Positions 20,501 to 27,536 of a stretch of 64,000 nucleotides of DNA are shown here, piece after piece. The notes beneath the pieces were generated by a model. It had not been told where the DNA came from, made no database searches, and worked only from the letters and a program-made list of their open reading frames with translations. The stretch covers positions 205,686 to 269,685 of the forward strand of contig NZ_QKMR01000004.1 of the NCBI RefSeq assembly GCF_003208175.1. The letters run 5' to 3'. How positions within the stretch are numbered: position 1 is the stretch's first letter; each line of letters opens with the position of its first letter. The position numbers were made by a program, and so were the translations under genes. Origin of the DNA: Ruminiclostridium sufflavum DSM 19573 (GTDB taxonomy: Bacteria > Bacillota > Clostridia > Acetivibrionales > DSM-1351).

Positions 20501-21231
20501 AAGACCTGTTTCTTGGAAAGGAAGAGCTGCTGCCGGCATTGAGGGATACCAGCCTGTCCGTACAGGATTTTGATGTCAGGCCTTCAGAAGAATTGTTTGT
20601 CATCGGAAAGTCAGCAGTTACAAAAGGATATCTTACAGGAATTATTAATGAAATAAACAACGATTTGAATGTTTCTGAAGAGGATAAAATTTTGCTGGTT
20701 AAAGGGGATAATTCCTTCAGGACTGTATACGCAATTTTTGGGGCTGTTGCCAGAAAATCAGTTATTCAAATCGCAGATGAAATCAATTTTGATTTGATAA
20801 AGAATTTAGAGGTATCAGTATTAAATATGACTTGTGAGGAAGCGGAGAAGATTGATTCAAAGGGAAAGCTGAATAACGTCAGACATATCCTTATAAGCGG
20901 AAGAACAGTTGCGGCAGGCTTGCTTGAAAGACTCAGAGAGATGTGTGTAAATTCCGGCATGACTGTTATGACTGAAAGTGACAGCAGCTTGTGGCTGCTG
21001 AAAAATCATGTTACAGTTATCAGGGAACGCAAAATAATTCAAGGCGGTTATGTTATGGCAGGTATAAAAAGTCAGGTCTTAAATTACGAGAGGGAAATTT
21101 GTCCGGTGAACGTAAAGGGAGGCTTATTTTACGAAAAATACGATACTGGCAGAAAACAATATACACTGCTTGACAGCGGTATGGAAGCAGTAATGAGAAA
21201 AGACGGATATATAGAAATATTTGAAGAGTAA
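11566..21231 (+). CDS. Hybrid PKS-NRPS megasynthase: KS-AT-ACP-Cy-A(MT)-PCP-Cy-A*
   Basis: 3,221 residues. KS: DTACSSS (Cys about 197), EAHGTGT, NIGHLEA. AT: GHSVGEY (Ser about 641) and HPFHS near 739, the pattern of malonyl-specific ATs. There is no KR, DH or ER, so the beta-keto group should survive. ACP: GMDSI (Ser about 958). First Cy: DFLIADAMS (about 1152). A domain: TSGSTGTPKG (about 1616), SMGGATEASIWS (about 1756), interrupted by a methyltransferase-like domain (EFGAGTGG about 2120), then A10-like NSNAKVNR (about 2333). PCP: IGGDSLKA (Ser about 2392). Second Cy: DVMIADAAS (about 2583) and MGDFTST. From about 2920 to the end an A-domain shape persists (VRHILISG, RKDGYIEIF) but the A3 loop, the GATE motif and everything after A7 are gone, and no PCP follows. 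ATG 11566 follows a GGAGG site. It is the second part of the assembly line and probably needs the stand-alone A-PCP for its last Cy domain. Confidence 0.9.
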   Translation: MTDKDMIKKSLLEIQRLKKLLYKKENVSYGDIAIIGMACKFPGGIDNISDFWEVISDNRCIIDFPDSRRFESYDCKNKYTEKGGYLKNNVESFDSLLFKISPDEAGCMDPQQKLFLKVCYEALENSGYSATSMKGSNTGIYTGVSLMDYANTLKAYREKNGSSNPKDITGTGFSFLSGRTSYYFGFHGASITIDTACSSSLVAVHEACSGIRNGDCDMALAGGVNIIYSPETTELLSQLNILSPDCTISTFDNRANGTVRGEGCGIVVLKKLDKAQEDGDNILAVIKGSNINQDGASSGLTSPYGPMQESLMKRAWERSGIAEREVDYIEAHGTGTKLGDAIEITSLGNIVSREREEPLYIGTVKTNIGHLEAAAGVAGLIKTVLMINNGTIPAVANFKEPSQNIQWKNYNIKVPYKNIKWERADKKRVAGVSAFGLSGTNAHVVLEEYKEDRPVIQEKAFEEYSVKLSSPTVNGLKKQAKAYKNLFKKFYMSKDISLENIEYSINISKSDYREKAIVNGKNYEELIKSFDMLLDNKIDSCIKYGNESKKIVFMFTGQGSQQAGMFKKLYTENKVFAKYFDECNLYYMLQTSHDLKDIIFQESDFLENTYFTQPALFSVEYSFAKMLMSFGVTPDIMLGHSVGEYVAGCLAGVFSLRDSIKLITERGRLMSNVSGKMAAVFSDREFVRKKIERGYEKLSIAASNSRNQTVITGSSGEIEEFCEEMKAMDIKTSELKVRHPFHSPLMNDAAEEYRKLLGTIKFNMPVIEILSNVTGEKEGAKYTEIGYWISHMLSEVHFYDELMSLKDENAVFVEIGPKGVLTAIAKEIVSAGSKCLFENFSGGKYPNNLLKQLLSELFVNGCEINWRSYYQSLNIKFLLVRVPNYAFDEKVLSIGGMKEQQLTEKSSVLSDYTEKENTVLSSFAETKEFLIKEIVSALGIQEGDFTDKDNLLLYGMDSIVIMKLASSWKDKLNITLTAVELIKNPTLKGWAELLWSAGNAEGEKDGAGAEDIKFVPDKSGQYEKFSLNEVQYAYCIGRNDTVEWGGAGCYAYFEVDLKELDNEKFKGSLQKLVERHPMLRAVISQDGIQKIEQSISLPYTVYNFTEMQGTELHLERIRKEMSSQVLPLGKPMFDIRVTMRSDNLYRIHFGIDFLIADAMSLQIFWNDLYKLYLGEKLPEIEVTYKEYLEYREQKKKTRHYEGCREYWLSRAENFPGRPRLPVRNISDNSSKGKFSRKQHVIDYTAWGKFVRNAAKFKLTPSAAMLGLYSEVLSAWGGEKRFGVMLTVFERENVHPQINDVVGDFTKLMLVDAEREHVPVKDNAFRLQAKMQECMQYNDYSAVDFVREINKKQGDAIYPIVFTSAIGINSWENSSNCFYENLGFSMSSTPQVWLDFQLFSQHRGIVISWDANESVFCDNVVNDMFDRYCELVLMASEAEAFWETCLEDMRPHKQAEVHARVNDTYKENCGSMLLFENIEENAVKYPHKTAVVFEGREYSYSRLAYEARRISALLIENGVGQNTFVAVQMKKSFEQIAAVIGITRLGAAYVPVLYNQPIERTEAVLRKSGANIIFTDESLKNGFGKEISVITAEMKSDKTDECSHQVSPESLAYVIFTSGSTGTPKGVCINHFEAMNTIYDVNRKYAVDSQSVILGLSSLSFDLSVYDVFGVLSAGGTLVLPGEDDKTNPGAWFEMSEQMHLTLWNSVPALLELYLDWLIRHKKKDCSIRRVILSGDWIPLHILEKVNRVMPAAKLTSMGGATEASIWSNYFDVEKIERDWVSVPYGYPLANQGYYILDEFGRPCPDWVEGRLHIYGSGVAEGYLKERELTENAFTINSLSGKRMYNTGDFGRYMNNGIIEFLGRKDAQVKINGFRVELGEIENQIISTGLVSDSVAAFYKKSENEKYLLAYYTPIEIASEHTEDLSRVAKKAKEASGQLPQNISPQEFRKISDSMESMSLGIMINTFLNMKVLTSENPVLSVNELVSKGLAAEKYKKLLTQWADSLVKHGYIEKTGMNYRPKTKLEFVDIDAILKETNSYEHVSYWADSLEFLVLCNKSILEILRADVNPLAILFQEGTTSRAENFYRYNPVASYNNNIVAQAIAEYVSQYDSDHTVRVLEFGAGTGGTTAEILSRIAGRNLKYTYTDLSTFFTTKARNMFKEYDFVDYGLYNIDNYPVTQGYDYGKYDIIIGANVLHDAKILNTTLQYLRSLLTNQGMLVILELTTNKLFYKVSIGLIEGFSGYEDERVAVNEPLLSVEQWREKLLENKFSSIYSYPEKGSPAGNFEQNVILCCAGNNLRYESQDLIKEKIRHKLPSYMLPYKIYPISSIPLNSNAKVNRSLLPIPDFNNLDIELVSPENPTEEALCNIFAEVLEIDRIGTNQDLFQIGGDSLKAIQIVSKLQEQGFNATLADIYGNPEIKRLSSFLINNSENKSLGDISRYSAEPVRTREKYDLNSIQQAYLMGRSKDFDLGNISCHYYVEIETKLDIARLQESLNKVVKHQPALRSVVYSNGYQQVLDEVPEYIIEVTDISDLSDFQKQMRIMKYRNEVSHDIFELGKWPMFRFKAIKTGEGIYLLVADIDVMIADAASFYIMGKELTYYYNNKMKLPEFKFEFSDYLRSLNNYKKTGLYEQDRQYWQGRLKDFPDSVQLPVKNSVKNIKSPRFKRLSKIFGKKHWERLKKVSAQYGITPAATICCAYCKVLAYFCNKERFAVNVTIFNRYNFYEDIENIMGDFTSTMLLDANMKAGLDFWGQAAEMQKVFAEGMDHRNYDGIDFMKDLSLNREARSQTIVPVIFTCAIFDKDVKGWKEIGDLKYAVSQTSQVLLDNQITVLDGELTVAWDYVENVLDSEVINDMYSSYISLLDDICCGVEIIKPFCEAAEKLYKHTDDIQELLSLEKLLLARFDSQSVAVVDNGKRYTYEQLNKESNRVACKLIKMGCTGKKAGISSSDGYISIAGILGILKAGNTCVLGESTGMEDLFLGKEELLPALRDTSLSVQDFDVRPSEELFVIGKSAVTKGYLTGIINEINNDLNVSEEDKILLVKGDNSFRTVYAIFGAVARKSVIQIADEINFDLIKNLEVSVLNMTCEEAEKIDSKGKLNNVRHILISGRTVAAGLLERLREMCVNSGMTVMTESDSSLWLLKNHVTVIRERKIIQGGYVMAGIKSQVLNYEREICPVNVKGGLFYEKYDTGRKQYTLLDSGMEAVMRKDGYIEIFEE

Positions 21232-21274
21232 GGGGTATAAAGTAAAGCACAAGGAGTTATTGAGAAATTAATAT

Positions 21275-21357
21275 TGCAGCTTTATAATAAGGTTTGTATG
21301 TTTTTCCCTTGCAAAATGAATAAATATTTGCGAGGGATGCATACAAACGGAGCTGCA
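21275..21357 (+). promoter_or_regulatory. Long interrupted hairpin after the biosynthetic operon
   Basis: Three nested complementary arms: TGCAGCT with AGCTGCA (outer, about 21275-21281 and 21351-21357), GTTTGTATG with CATACAAAC (21292-21300 and 21340-21348), and CCCTTGCAAA with TTTGCGAGGG (21306-21315 and 21327-21336, one G-T pair). No T run follows, so it is not a classic terminator. It may be an end-of-operon structure, a 5' element of the deacetylase gene 32 nt downstream, or a protein binding site. Confidence 0.5.
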
Positions 21358-21388
21358 TTCGATAATAAATTTAGGGAGGAATTAGAAA

Positions 21389-22195
21389 ATGAGCTTTGAA
21401 TTATATTATCCGTTTGGCAAGAAGAAGGCAATGACTTTTAGTTATGATGATGGTCAGATACATGACAGAAGGCTTGTGGGAATCTTTAACAAATACCGCA
21501 TGAAGGCTACCTTTCATCTGAATTCAGGGACTATCGGGACTGAAGGCTTTATTTCAAGAGAGGAGCTTCCGTCCTTATATGAAGGACACGAGGTATCCTG
21601 TCATGGTGTAAGCCATCCTCACCTCACACATTTATCAAAGGAAGAGATTGTCTATGAAATTTGGGAAGACAGGAGATATTTTGAGAGCCTTGTCAAATAT
21701 CCGGTAAGAGGTATGTCATATCCCTTCGGTGAGTATGACGATATTGTTGTCAAGTCACTGGAGGTACTGGGAATAACGTATTCACGCACAGTAAACACGA
21801 CAGATTGCTTTTTGCTGCCCGGTAATTTTTTGGAATGGAATCCAACCTGCCATCATAATGATAATATAATGAGTAAGCTTAATTCTTTTAAAAACCAGCC
21901 TCATTGGGCAGCTCTGTCATTATTCTATATTTATGGGCATAGCTTTGAATTTCCTATGCAGAATAATTGGGAGCTTATAGAAGAATTTTGCGAAAAAGCC
22001 GCATATGACCCTGATGTCTGGTATGCGACAAATATTGAAATAAAGGATTATATATGTGCGATGAGACAGCTGATTTTTAATGTTGATCAGACCTTGGTTT
22101 ATAATCCCACATGCATTCCGGTTTGGATAGGAGCAGGCCAGAGAATAATTGAAGTGAAATCAGGACTTACAGTAATTCTGGACCAATTGAGTTAA
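21389..22195 (+). CDS. Polysaccharide deacetylase family (NodB domain) protein
   Basis: 268 residues, ATG 21389 preceded by GGGAGGAA. The NodB motifs are present but slightly altered: MTFSYDDG in place of TFDDG, then KATFHLNSG, a metal-binding HxxxH in SCHGVSHPHL, and RGMSYPFGEYDD. Members remove N- or O-acetyl groups from chitin, peptidoglycan or xylan. There is no signal peptide, so it should be cytoplasmic, and might act on imported oligosaccharides. The location just upstream of the sugar-uptake regulators and beta-galactosidase supports that reading better than a link with the synthase operon, but the synthase operon cannot be excluded because no clear terminator separates the two. The C-terminal 50 residues are not recognised. 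Confidence 0.8.
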   Translation: MSFELYYPFGKKKAMTFSYDDGQIHDRRLVGIFNKYRMKATFHLNSGTIGTEGFISREELPSLYEGHEVSCHGVSHPHLTHLSKEEIVYEIWEDRRYFESLVKYPVRGMSYPFGEYDDIVVKSLEVLGITYSRTVNTTDCFLLPGNFLEWNPTCHHNDNIMSKLNSFKNQPHWAALSLFYIYGHSFEFPMQNNWELIEEFCEKAAYDPDVWYATNIEIKDYICAMRQLIFNVDQTLVYNPTCIPVWIGAGQRIIEVKSGLTVILDQLS

Positions 22196-22251
22196 AATAA
22201 TACCGGTATGCCATAATTATATTTGCTTTAAGGAGGACAAAGCAGGGGCTT

Positions 22252-22279
22252 TTGACATAAATGTATGTTATACTACAAT
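22252..22279 (+). promoter_or_regulatory. Sigma-A-type promoter before the regulator genes
   Basis: TTGACA (22252-22257), 16-bp spacer, TACAAT (22274-22279), 125 bp before the first response regulator start. Confidence 0.55.
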
Positions 22280-22403
22280 AAATATATAAATTTAATAATA
22301 AATCTAAAAATCTGTTTTTAATTTACAAAAAGTGGTATATGAATCTGTATGGAAGCCGAAATAATTTTAATACACGAAATTAGTATTAGAGGGGTTGGAT
22401 AGA

Positions 22404-23975
22404 ATGCTCAAGGTACTGCTTGTAGATGATGAGCCATATATGCTCGAGGGACTTAGGGTTATGATTGATTGGAAATCATATGGCTTTAATATATGCGGGG
22501 AGGCTTCAAACGGAGAAGATGCTCTGGAAATAATTAAAATGAGTGATCCGGATCTTATAATTACAGACATACGAATGCCTAGAATGGATGGCTTGGAGCT
22601 TATCAGAACAGCCTGTGAAAAGCTTCGCTCAACGGCTAAATTTGTTATTCTCAGTGGGTATGATGATTTTAACTATGCAAAACAGGCAATGATGTACAAA
22701 ATTAAAAATTATCTCTTGAAGCCGCTGGATGATGATGAGCTGAGGGATGTTGTTTCAAAGCTGTCAGCAGAAATAATGCTGGAACGGAGAAAAGCAGAGA
22801 ACATAAATAAGCAGCTCACCTTTATAGCAAATCAGTGCTTGCAAAGATTAATCAACGGAGAAAATAAGCCGACACTTATTGAAAGAACAAAAATGCTGCT
22901 AAACCTTAAAGAAAGATACGAATACAGATGTGTAATGTTGTACATAGACAGCTTGAATGGTTTGGCAAGGAAAACAGGGAAAATGGATACGGAAATAAAG
23001 AGAAATAAAGTCATAGAGCTATTGCAGGCTGAGCTTGGCATTGAGTATCAATATAATATTTTTGAGGATAAGGAAGAAAGAATATGCCTGATAATATGTG
23101 AAGATATGCCGTTTTATCACCAGCTTGAAGCTTTTTTGACAAGACTCCAGCTGAAGCTGAGGAATATGACAGGGGCTTGCGTATCCTTGGCATACAGTGC
23201 TCCTGCAAAGGAGATTGCAGTACTTTCGGAAATGTACAGACAAGCCTTGTTTGCTTTAGATTTTAAATTTTATATGGGAGATAACAGCATTATCGGGTAT
23301 ACAGAGGTGCAAAATGAAAAGCTTTGCTATCAGGTGTATAATCCGGATTTTAGTGACTTGCTGCATCATATACGAATAAACGGCAGTGAAAGCTTAAAGG
23401 AGGAGGTACAATCAATTTTTAACTGCTTTTGCGATGCGAAAAGTGCTCCTGAGATTATAGTGGCTTATCTCAATAACTTTTTACTGGAATTAGTAAGGGT
23501 AATACATGAATTTGACGGGGTATCCAAGGATACTCTTCAAATGGTGCTGGAATTTGACAATTTTTCAGGGTATCCTTCCCTTGACAGCTTATCGGAAGCC
23601 TTTTTGGAAAGATGTATTTATGCTGCAAATTATATAGACAATCTGAAAAAAAGTGATTCTCAATATGTTATTTATGAAATTAAAAATTATATAAACGGGC
23701 ATTATCATCAGGACATTAAGCTGAAAAAGGTAGCCGCCATGTTTTATATGAATCCCGTATATCTGGGGCAGTTATTTAAGAAGGCTACGGGTATGCAATT
23801 TAATGATTATCTGAACTATGTACGTATTGAGGAAGCTAAAAAGCTGCTCAGGCAAACGAATATGAAGGTGGTTGAAATATCGAAGGTTGTCGGCTATAAG
23901 GATCCCAAGTATTTTGTGCAGAAATTTAAGGCTACCACAAATACTTCGCCGTCGTCTTTTAAATCATGTAATTAA
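22404..23975 (+). CDS. AraC-type response regulator (YesN-like)
   Basis: About 523 residues. The receiver domain is N-terminal (VLLVDDEPYM, phosphorylation Asp in LIITDIRMPRMDG, Thr/Ser region FVILSGYDD, Lys in NYLLKPL). A central region of about 280 residues is poorly conserved. The C-terminal 100 residues or so are an AraC-type double helix-turn-helix (VAAMFYMNPVYLGQLFKKATG, then VVGYKDPKYFVQKFK). ATG 22404 is preferred because AGAGGGG lies 9 nt upstream; an in-frame TTG at 22395 abuts that site. The gene ends next to the sensor kinase gene. Together they resemble YesMN systems that control sugar transport operons, here probably the binding protein and permeases downstream. Confidence 0.88.
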   Translation: MLKVLLVDDEPYMLEGLRVMIDWKSYGFNICGEASNGEDALEIIKMSDPDLIITDIRMPRMDGLELIRTACEKLRSTAKFVILSGYDDFNYAKQAMMYKIKNYLLKPLDDDELRDVVSKLSAEIMLERRKAENINKQLTFIANQCLQRLINGENKPTLIERTKMLLNLKERYEYRCVMLYIDSLNGLARKTGKMDTEIKRNKVIELLQAELGIEYQYNIFEDKEERICLIICEDMPFYHQLEAFLTRLQLKLRNMTGACVSLAYSAPAKEIAVLSEMYRQALFALDFKFYMGDNSIIGYTEVQNEKLCYQVYNPDFSDLLHHIRINGSESLKEEVQSIFNCFCDAKSAPEIIVAYLNNFLLELVRVIHEFDGVSKDTLQMVLEFDNFSGYPSLDSLSEAFLERCIYAANYIDNLKKSDSQYVIYEIKNYINGHYHQDIKLKKVAAMFYMNPVYLGQLFKKATGMQFNDYLNYVRIEEAKKLLRQTNMKVVEISKVVGYKDPKYFVQKFKATTNTSPSSFKSCN

Positions 23976-23998
23976 TGTTTCGGGAGAGGGAAAAGAGG

Positions 23999-25783
23999 AT
24001 GCTTAATAATAGGAAATTAATTTATAGAGTAAATGATATACCTTTAAAATTTAAATTTTTAATAATATATATTATTTGTCTTCTCATTCCTATAATTATT
24101 ATTAATGCTTCTTTTGTCAGTAAGTTTTCTAAAATTATACAGGACAGAGAGGAAAGCAATTATAAAATATCTCTGGAAAGAACCAGAGTCGATATTGTTA
24201 CAATCTTTGACGGCTGTATTGCCACAAGCCACTCGATATTTTCAGACAGAACCTTGTATAATATTCTGGACAGAAGCTTTACAGACGGCGAACAGTACTT
24301 TGATATTTATGACAGCCAGCTCAGAAACAGACTGAATGTATACATGTCGGCCTATGATAATATAAGTAATATAGAAATTTATATTGATAATCCGACAATA
24401 AGCAGCGGCGGAACATACTATCAGATAGACGAGGCTGTGGAAAGTACCTTGTGGTATAAAAGCCTGTATAGTTCCAAGGGGTCGGTGCTTATAAATACCT
24501 ATCTGGGATATACGAAAAGCTTGCCCACAAAGCGCATACAATATCTGAGCATTCTTAGGAAGCTGAATTTTTATCCTTCCGGCGATTATGATAAAAGAAA
24601 AATACTTAAAGTAGATATAAATATGCAAAAGCTGAACAATATTTTAAAAAGGGAAAAGACCTTCTTTAATTTATATTTATTAGATCCTCAAAATAATATT
24701 GTGTGCTCCTCTTCTCCAGCTTATAGCTATGAAAATATAGACAGCTTGCAAAAATACGGCAGCGAAGCTATAAATAAGGACAATATTTTTCTTGAGACCG
24801 CTTTAAGCAATTCTTCATATCTGAAGGGATGGAGACTGGTAGGAGTATCAACCTCCCAGAGTGTGCAGAAGTCTGTAATGGAAACACTGAGCTTTGTTTT
24901 GCTTCTGGCATTATTAAGTATATTAATTTCCTCTGTTTTTATTTTCATTATGGCTAATTCATATAATTACAGGTTAAAAAAGCTTTCAAAGCATATGAAC
25001 AAAATTACGGACGGGAAATTTGACCTGATAGAAATAAAAGAGGGAGAGGACGAGATCGGCGGAGTAATAAGAAGCTTTAACCGTATGGCTTCTAAAATAA
25101 ATTTATTAATAAATGACGTATATAAGCTTGAGCTGCAAAAAAAGGATCTTGAGCTTGAGCGTGTCCGTGCGGAAATTAATTTTTTACAAAGTCAAATGGA
25201 TCCTCATTTTCTGTTTAATACATTAAATGCAATACTCGTTGTAAGTACAAAAAACGGATATACTGATATTATTGATATCCTTAAATATCTTTCAAAAACT
25301 TTAAGAAGGCTGCTGAGCTGGAAGGATGATTTAGTCACAGTCAGGGAAGAAATTTCATTTACTGAAATGTATCTGAAAATTGAAAAATTCAGATTCGGTG
25401 ATAAAATCGAGTATTCCATTGACATAGACGATAGCCTTATGGAATTCAAGCTGCCCAAAATGAGCCTGCAGCCTTTAGTTGAAAATGCATGCAAGCATGG
25501 AATTCAAGCAATTGCGGGAATAGGAACAGTAAGAATCAGTGCCGGGGCTGATGAAAAGGAGCTCAGAATTTGTGTTGAGGATAATGGAACCGGTATGGAA
25601 GAAGACAAGCTTGCTGAGTTGATTCGCAATATTACCAGTAATGAAGAGCTAAGTTCAAATATAGGCCTTAGAAATGTATACAGAAGGCTGAGACTATACT
25701 ATGGAGGCACAATTTCCTTTAAAATTGAAAGTGAGAAGGATACCGGCACAAAGGTTTGGTTTACTATACCCTGCCAGAAGTAG
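23999..25783 (+). CDS. YesM/LytS-type sensor histidine kinase
   Basis: About 594 residues. An N-terminal membrane helix (FLIIYIICLLIPIIIINASF) is followed by an extracellular sensor region of about 250 residues, a second helix (FVLLLALLSILISSVFIFIM), a HAMP segment, and the His_kinase domain with QMDPHFLFNTLNAI (phospho-accepting His about 403). The HATPase has ENACKHGIQ and EDNGTGM. ATG 23999 is chosen because GGGAGAGGG sits 8 nt upstream, whereas ATG 23975, which overlaps the previous stop, lacks a ribosome site. It lies between two AraC-type response regulators and probably senses an extracellular sugar, directly or via the binding protein. Confidence 0.9.
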   Translation: MLNNRKLIYRVNDIPLKFKFLIIYIICLLIPIIIINASFVSKFSKIIQDREESNYKISLERTRVDIVTIFDGCIATSHSIFSDRTLYNILDRSFTDGEQYFDIYDSQLRNRLNVYMSAYDNISNIEIYIDNPTISSGGTYYQIDEAVESTLWYKSLYSSKGSVLINTYLGYTKSLPTKRIQYLSILRKLNFYPSGDYDKRKILKVDINMQKLNNILKREKTFFNLYLLDPQNNIVCSSSPAYSYENIDSLQKYGSEAINKDNIFLETALSNSSYLKGWRLVGVSTSQSVQKSVMETLSFVLLLALLSILISSVFIFIMANSYNYRLKKLSKHMNKITDGKFDLIEIKEGEDEIGGVIRSFNRMASKINLLINDVYKLELQKKDLELERVRAEINFLQSQMDPHFLFNTLNAILVVSTKNGYTDIIDILKYLSKTLRRLLSWKDDLVTVREEISFTEMYLKIEKFRFGDKIEYSIDIDDSLMEFKLPKMSLQPLVENACKHGIQAIAGIGTVRISAGADEKELRICVEDNGTGMEEDKLAELIRNITSNEELSSNIGLRNVYRRLRLYYGGTISFKIESEKDTGTKVWFTIPCQK

Positions 25784-25828
25784 GCCATAATATAGAGAAT
25801 AAAATTATTTGAGATTTTGGAGGGCTTA

Positions 25829-27412
25829 ATGTTCAAGGTTTTAATTGTAGATGATGAACCGATGGCTATTGAAGCAATAAAATTAGCCGCTGATTGGGAT
25901 AAACTGGGGTTGTCTGTATGCGGAGAATGCACCAACGGAAAAGAAGCACTGAGGCTGGCTGAGGAAATCAGACCGGATTTGATAATAACTGATGCGGATA
26001 TGCCTGTAATGAATGGTATTGAGCTTGTTAAACGAGTTGCGGAAGATATTGACCCCGATATTAAGTTTATCTTAATAAGCGGTCATGAGCGGTTTGAGTA
26101 TGTAAAGAGTGCCATGCGGCTGGGTGTTCAGCATTATATTCTGAAGCCTGTTTTTAAGGAGGAGTTCACAGAAGTGCTGCTTCAGCTATTGCCCGGTATT
26201 GAGCAGAGCAAGAAATTAAAAAACATTTATTCTGCAAGTGCTGAGGTTGATGTGGGTATTTTATTCGAGAGATATTTGTCGGGGAAAGCCGGTGAGGCTG
26301 AAATTAGGACCGCATTGGGCAGCAAGCTTCTGGACAGGGATACTGCATGGGCATTTGCCAGCCTTGATACTATTCACAATTACGATATGCATGAATTTGA
26401 CAAGGATGAATACGTTGGCTTTAAAATTATTGATAAAATTAAAGGTTCTCTGATATCAAAGGGTATGAAGGATATATTCATATACCCTGTATTTGTTAAT
26501 AAAGGAATCAGCGGGTTCGTTTTGTGCAGCAACGGAGAAGCTTCGATTTATGAAATATCACAGACACTTTGTGCTTTATTGAAGGAAATATATAATAACG
26601 GTTTTTATTTATCCGTTGGGAATCCGGTTGAGGAAATTTCACAGCTCCGAAATTCAATGAAGGAAGCAGAAAAGACAATGTGCTACCGCTTTTACAGCAC
26701 ACCCGGAAGTATTCTTCAATACAGGGATTACACCGAAAGAGAACCGGGCGGCAGCTTTGAAAATATAGCATATATGGAGGAACTCCAGAATGCCTTTGAA
26801 AATATAGATATAGACAGGATATTAAAAGCGATAGACTCAATTTTCAAGGTGTTTAAGGAGGAGCATATAGCCGGTGAAATGATTGAAATGTATTTAAACA
26901 GCATTATTTATAAAAGTCTGTCCATTTTAACCGCAATGGGAGAAGGCATAGAGAGCATACCTTTTATCAGTGATGCAGGTCTGCTTTTCAGCACAGGGAA
27001 AACAATAAATGAAACAGAGGAGCAAATAAAAAAGTATTGCATTGATTTCTGCAAGCATGCCCAGGAAATAAAAAGCAGATACAAAATGGCAGATATGCTG
27101 AAAGTAGAAGAATATATAAATGAAAATTTCAGAAGAAGTATTACAATTAAAGAAATCTCAAGCAAGCTATACATCCATCCCACATATTTAGGAAGTCAAA
27201 TCAGCAAATGGTTTGGCTGCAGCTTCAATGATTATCTTCACAGCCTTAGAATGAAGGAAGCAGGAAGGCTTATTAAGTGTACAAATCAAACGGTGCACGA
27301 TATTGCCGAAAATCTCGGATATACCTCATATGGCAGCTTCCTTGAACAATTTACCAAGGCATATTCAATGAAACCAAGTGAATACAGAAGCAAATTCAAG
27401 GCTAACACCTAA
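25829..27412 (+). CDS. Second AraC-type response regulator (YesN-like)
   Basis: About 527 residues. Receiver: VLIVDDEPMA, phospho-Asp in LIITDADMPVMNG, FILISGHERF, HYILKPVF. The C-terminal AraC-type DNA-binding region has ISSKLYIHPTYLGSQISKWFG and AENLGYTSYGSFLEQFTK. ATG 25829 has GGAGGG (25819-25824) just upstream; a TTG at 25817 would place that site inside the gene. It lies 45 bp after the kinase gene in the same direction. Its receiver and effector are the same type as in the first regulator, but the two proteins are clearly different in sequence, so one kinase may serve both or each may bind different promoters. Confidence 0.88.
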   Translation: MFKVLIVDDEPMAIEAIKLAADWDKLGLSVCGECTNGKEALRLAEEIRPDLIITDADMPVMNGIELVKRVAEDIDPDIKFILISGHERFEYVKSAMRLGVQHYILKPVFKEEFTEVLLQLLPGIEQSKKLKNIYSASAEVDVGILFERYLSGKAGEAEIRTALGSKLLDRDTAWAFASLDTIHNYDMHEFDKDEYVGFKIIDKIKGSLISKGMKDIFIYPVFVNKGISGFVLCSNGEASIYEISQTLCALLKEIYNNGFYLSVGNPVEEISQLRNSMKEAEKTMCYRFYSTPGSILQYRDYTEREPGGSFENIAYMEELQNAFENIDIDRILKAIDSIFKVFKEEHIAGEMIEMYLNSIIYKSLSILTAMGEGIESIPFISDAGLLFSTGKTINETEEQIKKYCIDFCKHAQEIKSRYKMADMLKVEEYINENFRRSITIKEISSKLYIHPTYLGSQISKWFGCSFNDYLHSLRMKEAGRLIKCTNQTVHDIAENLGYTSYGSFLEQFTKAYSMKPSEYRSKFKANT

Positions 27413-27445
27413 ACTTTTTAGGTAGTAAATCTGTATTTTTACAAA

Positions 27446-27474
27446 TTGAGAAAATCCTAACTTTGAACGATAAT
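27446..27474 (+). promoter_or_regulatory. Promoter of the sugar-binding protein gene
   Basis: TTGAGA (27446-27451), 17-bp spacer, GATAAT (27469-27474), 62 bp before the ATG. Confidence 0.55.
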
Positions 27475-27536
27475 ATAGGTACAGCATTATTTATCTGTTC
27501 TAATGCTGATCATAGATATTATAAGGAGGAAAACAA

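Noticed and set aside
20320-21231. Frameshift or pseudogene at the end of the megasynthase
   Set aside because: The frame is open and still alignable to A domains through about 300 residues to a single stop, which fits a long-standing decay of motifs better than a fresh frameshift.
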